This document shows, piece by piece, positions 5,082 through 7,875 of a DNA stretch of 7,875 nucleotides. A program made the translations under genes and the position numbers. The stretch spans positions 1-7,875 of the forward strand of contig JAAFHQ010000259.1 in the NCBI GenBank assembly GCA_013298445.1. The letters are read 5' to 3'. This DNA comes from Chitinophagales bacterium. Lineage in GTDB: Bacteria > Bacteroidota > Bacteroidia > Chitinophagales > Saprospiraceae. Positions within the stretch are counted from its first letter, which is position 1; every line of letters starts with the position of its first letter. Under the pieces are notes generated by a model. The model was not told the origin of the DNA and ran no database searches. It saw nothing but the letters and a program-made list of their open reading frames with translations.

Positions 5082-7875
5082 TCAGTTTTTCTTCACTCCG
5101 GTTGTATCCGCAGCTGGCTTTTTCTTTTTAAATGGATTGAATTTTTCCAACTCATTTTTGACTTTGTCTACCTCCTGCTGGGTTTTGCCTTTATCGATCA
5201 CTCCACCCAATTTTTCCTGGGCTTTTTTGCTTAAAGTATCAGCTACCTTACCACCTAATTCTTTGCCAATTTTTTCGCGGGCCTTGGCTTCCAATTCCGC
5301 TTTTTTCTTGTCAATTTCCCGCTGGGCGGCGTTGCGCAGGGAGTCGGCGGCCTTACCGGCCAGTTCTTTGCCTTTGGCTTCAGCTTCGGCCAGTTTCTTT
5401 TTGCCTTCTTCTTCCAGCTTTTTCTTTTGCACGTCGAGTTCCTGGTCTACAGCGTTTTTCACGGCATCTGTCGCCACGGTTTTTCCATCCCCGGCGAGCA
5501 GGTTGAACTGCGTTTTGGGGTTGGTCACATTTCCCGTTAGGTTAACCAGCACATTGACAAATTCCGATTCCTGCATTTGTACCCCGATTTTGGAGGCCTG
5601 TTGCTTGAGTTGTTTCCAACCCGCAGCGGCCAGTTTACCAGCCGGGTTTTGATCCAGGTATTTTTTCGGAATTTTGAGCTTAACCGAATAATCGATATCC
5701 TGATTGATGGTATGTCGCCCGGCAATGGTCATTTGGATGTCTTTCACTTTGACATCAAAAGCGCTTACGTCAATTCCTCCCTCACGGATGACCACCCAGT
5801 TTTTGGTGTTCAGGAACAGGTCTTTTTTGATTTCGGCAATGTCCAGTGCCTGGCCGATGGCGTCCAGAGGTTTAAAACCTTTCACTACACCGTTGACTGT
5901 TTCCAAAAAGCCTTTGGCGTCCACTGTACTGAGATCAGGCATCATGTTGTCTTTCAGGTTGCCTTTCAGCACCAGGTTGGTATTGAACACCCCACTGATA
6001 AAGGCGCCAATTGGAGCAAGGATGCGGAAGGAGTTGAAAGTTTTGAAGGTTTTTTGGAAATCCATTTTGGACATGCCCAAACGCATGTTGTACAATGGAT
6101 TTTTTTCATTTTTGGTATCGTACAAACCTTCAAAGCCAATGGTTCCCCCCAGGGTATTGGCAGTAATATCATGCAATTCCACTGCTTTGTCGGCTACCGC
6201 CAGGCTACCTTTAATGTTGTCGAGGATCATGTTGGTGTACTGAACCTGACCAGCAGTCGCATTGATGTTGATGTCGATGTTGTCGGGAACCAGAATGACC
6301 CCGTATTCTTCGGCTGGAGCTTCAGCAGCAGGAGCGCTGGAAGGCGTACCTGTAAATTCCGTCATAAACTGATTGAGGTCCAGTTTGTTGGAATTGAGGT
6401 TGATGTCACCGCCCAAAGTGCCTCCTTTGAAGAGGTAGTCAAATACATTGGTGATGGTACCATTGACCGCGATGTCGCTGTCCTGGATTTGAGTAGCGGC
6501 TGAAGTGATGTTCATACGATTGGGGCTGATTTGGCCCTTGGCTACACTGTTGAGCAAGGTGTATTTGTCGTACACCAGTTTGTCCACCTGGGCGTCGATC
6601 CCAAAATCGAACCGGTCAAATATTTCGGTGGAGGCCGTAGTTGTACCCGATCCGGAAAGTGAGGCTGCGGTGACGGTGCTGCTGCTTTCTTCGGCTGGCA
6701 TCCACTCATTGGCATCAAAGTAGTGCGAACGGGCACTCAGGTTGCCAGTCATGGTTTTGCTGGGTGAAAAATAGGCCAGAATGTTGTTGATGCGGCCACT
6801 GGCCTGGATGTCACTTTTACCCAATTTACCCACAAAACGGCTTAAATCCACAAACTGGGGACTAAAAGTCATTTGAGCATCCTGAATATTGACTACAGGC
6901 AAACCCGCGCCACGGTAAGCCATGCCTTCTACCCGGGCGTTACCACGCATGTCTACACTTTCGTATTGCTGCTTTTCGACTTGTGACTGGCGAGCCCGCA
7001 TCACCACATCAGCCGTGATTTTTCCCCGCAAGTCCTCCAGGCCTTCCATCGGAAAAGCTTTGGACAATTCGGCCAAATTGAGAATCCCTTTAACCTTTGC
7101 GTCTACATCTGGATCAGACATGGGCGTTTTGAGGATAAAGCGGGAATCAATGGGGTTGCTGCCAATTTTGAGTGCAAATTTGGAAAAATCAATCACCATT
7201 TGATCCAAATCGCTGCCAGGGCTGGCAATGCTGCCTTTGGCGTTGATATTGGCGATGGAAAGGGGCAAATCGGGGTATTTCACCCGGCCATTGTCCACAC
7301 CGATGTTTATTTTGAAGGCGGGCATTTGTTCGGTCACTGCATTGTATGTTCCTTTCACCTCGCCATTCAGGGCAAATTTGCCATCAACTTTAACCTGCTC
7401 GTAACCTTGCAAATAGGCACCGGGGATAATTGAAAACAAATTGCGGAAATCATTCTCAGGTGCGTTGAAGCTCAAATCCATACGCACGTTGTCTGCATCG
7501 GGCAATTGTACCCAACCATCTGCCTGCAAACGCAGGGCATTCACCAATAGATCGTTGTCTTTCAGGGTGTATTTACTTTGGTTTTGGTCTACCTGAAAAA
7601 TAGCATCCAGTGCCATTTTGGCATTGCTGAGGTAGCTCATGCCTCCATAGGTTACCGTCAGTGAATCTATTTCGGTTTGGGTATCCAGGTCATAGATCAT
7701 TGCCGTAAGGTCACCCGAACCGCTGTGGTTGAGGCCCTTTGCGGCAACATAGGCACCCATACTGGCATCGTCGTAAATGAGGCTGCCATTGTTGATGCGG
7801 TAATCTTCGAGATCGATTTTGAAATCGGTGGTTTCTGTCGTGGTGGAATCATCGGTGGGTTTGGTTACGTTGTAA
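5082..7875 (-). CDS. Large AsmA-like envelope protein, N-terminus beyond the right edge
   Basis: The frame is open from the right edge to TGA at 5084-5082, giving 930 visible residues. An internal ATG at 7760 is not the start: the 38 codons before it are open and encode matching sequence (FKIDLEDYRINNGSLIYDDA). Most of the chain is repeated beta-strand sequence of AsmA-like and translocation-groove proteins, for example IYDLDTQTEIDSLTVTYGG and NINAKGSI. The AsmA-like C-terminal domain lies at about residues 613-788, with KGFKPLDAIGQALDI and AGRHTINQDIDYSVKLKIP. Low-complexity linkers sit at about 1-16 (Thr/Asp), 393-418 (Ser/Thr) and 508-523 (Ala/Pro/Glu). Residues about 803-930 form a Lys/Glu/Ala helical tail with a tandem repeat, ending FNPFKKKKPAADTTGVKKN. 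Known: AsmA-family proteins (AsmA, YhdP, TamB) are inner-membrane-anchored and span the periplasm, several affecting lipid transport to the outer membrane. Inferred: the same location here; cargo unknown. The usual N-terminal membrane helix would lie outside the window. Confidence 0.9.
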   Translation of the reverse strand, partial: YNVTKPTDDSTTTETTDFKIDLEDYRINNGSLIYDDASMGAYVAAKGLNHSGSGDLTAMIYDLDTQTEIDSLTVTYGGMSYLSNAKMALDAIFQVDQNQSKYTLKDNDLLVNALRLQADGWVQLPDADNVRMDLSFNAPENDFRNLFSIIPGAYLQGYEQVKVDGKFALNGEVKGTYNAVTEQMPAFKINIGVDNGRVKYPDLPLSIANINAKGSIASPGSDLDQMVIDFSKFALKIGSNPIDSRFILKTPMSDPDVDAKVKGILNLAELSKAFPMEGLEDLRGKITADVVMRARQSQVEKQQYESVDMRGNARVEGMAYRGAGLPVVNIQDAQMTFSPQFVDLSRFVGKLGKSDIQASGRINNILAYFSPSKTMTGNLSARSHYFDANEWMPAEESSSTVTAASLSGSGTTTASTEIFDRFDFGIDAQVDKLVYDKYTLLNSVAKGQISPNRMNITSAATQIQDSDIAVNGTITNVFDYLFKGGTLGGDINLNSNKLDLNQFMTEFTGTPSSAPAAEAPAEEYGVILVPDNIDININATAGQVQYTNMILDNIKGSLAVADKAVELHDITANTLGGTIGFEGLYDTKNEKNPLYNMRLGMSKMDFQKTFKTFNSFRILAPIGAFISGVFNTNLVLKGNLKDNMMPDLSTVDAKGFLETVNGVVKGFKPLDAIGQALDIAEIKKDLFLNTKNWVVIREGGIDVSAFDVKVKDIQMTIAGRHTINQDIDYSVKLKIPKKYLDQNPAGKLAAAGWKQLKQQASKIGVQMQESEFVNVLVNLTGNVTNPKTQFNLLAGDGKTVATDAVKNAVDQELDVQKKKLEEEGKKKLAEAEAKGKELAGKAADSLRNAAQREIDKKKAELEAKAREKIGKELGGKVADTLSKKAQEKLGGVIDKGKTQQEVDKVKNELEKFNPFKKKKPAADTTGVKKN
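5205..5402 (-). repeat. Tandem 31- to 35-residue repeat in the tail of the AsmA-like protein
   Basis: Two adjacent protein units align. The first runs from KKKLAEAEAKG through KELAGKAADSLRNAAQREI (nucleotides about 5402-5310). The second runs from KKKAELEAKAREKIG through KELGGKVADTLSKKAQEKL (about 5309-5205). The match is at the protein level, with a four-residue insertion in the second copy. Both are Lys, Ala and Glu rich with almost no Pro, aromatic or Cys, predicting amphipathic helix resembling LEA-type repeats. Confidence 0.72.

Noticed and set aside
5577..6503. A 308-codon plus-strand frame opposite the AsmA-like gene
   Set aside because: It lies wholly antisense to a gene with clear family features, has no recognisable domain, and such long antisense frames follow from the codon bias of the real gene.

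Overview
The window looks like Bacteroidota DNA, most likely from the Saprospiria/Haliscomenobacter side, though that placement is an impression from protein style and not a match. The evidence is six co-directional minus-strand genes, mostly for envelope proteins, in families typical of Bacteroidota: AsmA-like, propeller plus OmpA, and an alginate-export-type barrel. In addition, none of the five visible start codons has a Shine-Dalgarno GGAGG, which is usual in that phylum. Nothing suggests a prophage, insertion sequence, CRISPR array, tRNA or rRNA. The plus strand carries no convincing gene.

Layout in the direction of transcription, right to left. (1) 7875-5082: a very large AsmA-like envelope protein, open at the right edge, with low-complexity linkers and an unusual Lys/Glu/Ala-rich repeated C-terminal tail. 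(2) 5081-4944: an intergenic stretch with a perfect 34-bp inverted repeat built from three CTAAGGTG units per arm. (3) 4943-3342: a secreted protein with a PD40-type beta-propeller, a beta-sandwich and an OmpA peptidoglycan-binding domain. (4) 3260-2589: a six-helix membrane protein of unknown function. (5) 2441-1017: an outer-membrane beta-barrel of the alginate-export type. (6) 1016-712: a 305-base gap with a degenerate CTTTGTG repeat and one weak promoter candidate. (7) 711-292: a small lipoprotein resembling TIGR03067. (8) 239-1: the N-terminus of a protein with a squalene-cyclase-like QW motif, cut by the left edge.

Five of the six products are predicted to act in the envelope: AsmA-like protein, OmpA-anchored propeller, polytopic membrane protein, outer-membrane barrel and lipoprotein. 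Gaps of 52 to 305 bases and the strong hairpin argue against one tight operon. Only the lipoprotein and the cyclase-like gene (52-base gap) look likely to share a transcript. I see no complete new defence or mobile system. The most unusual items are the perfect hairpin repeat and the duplicated LEA-like tail of the AsmA-like protein.
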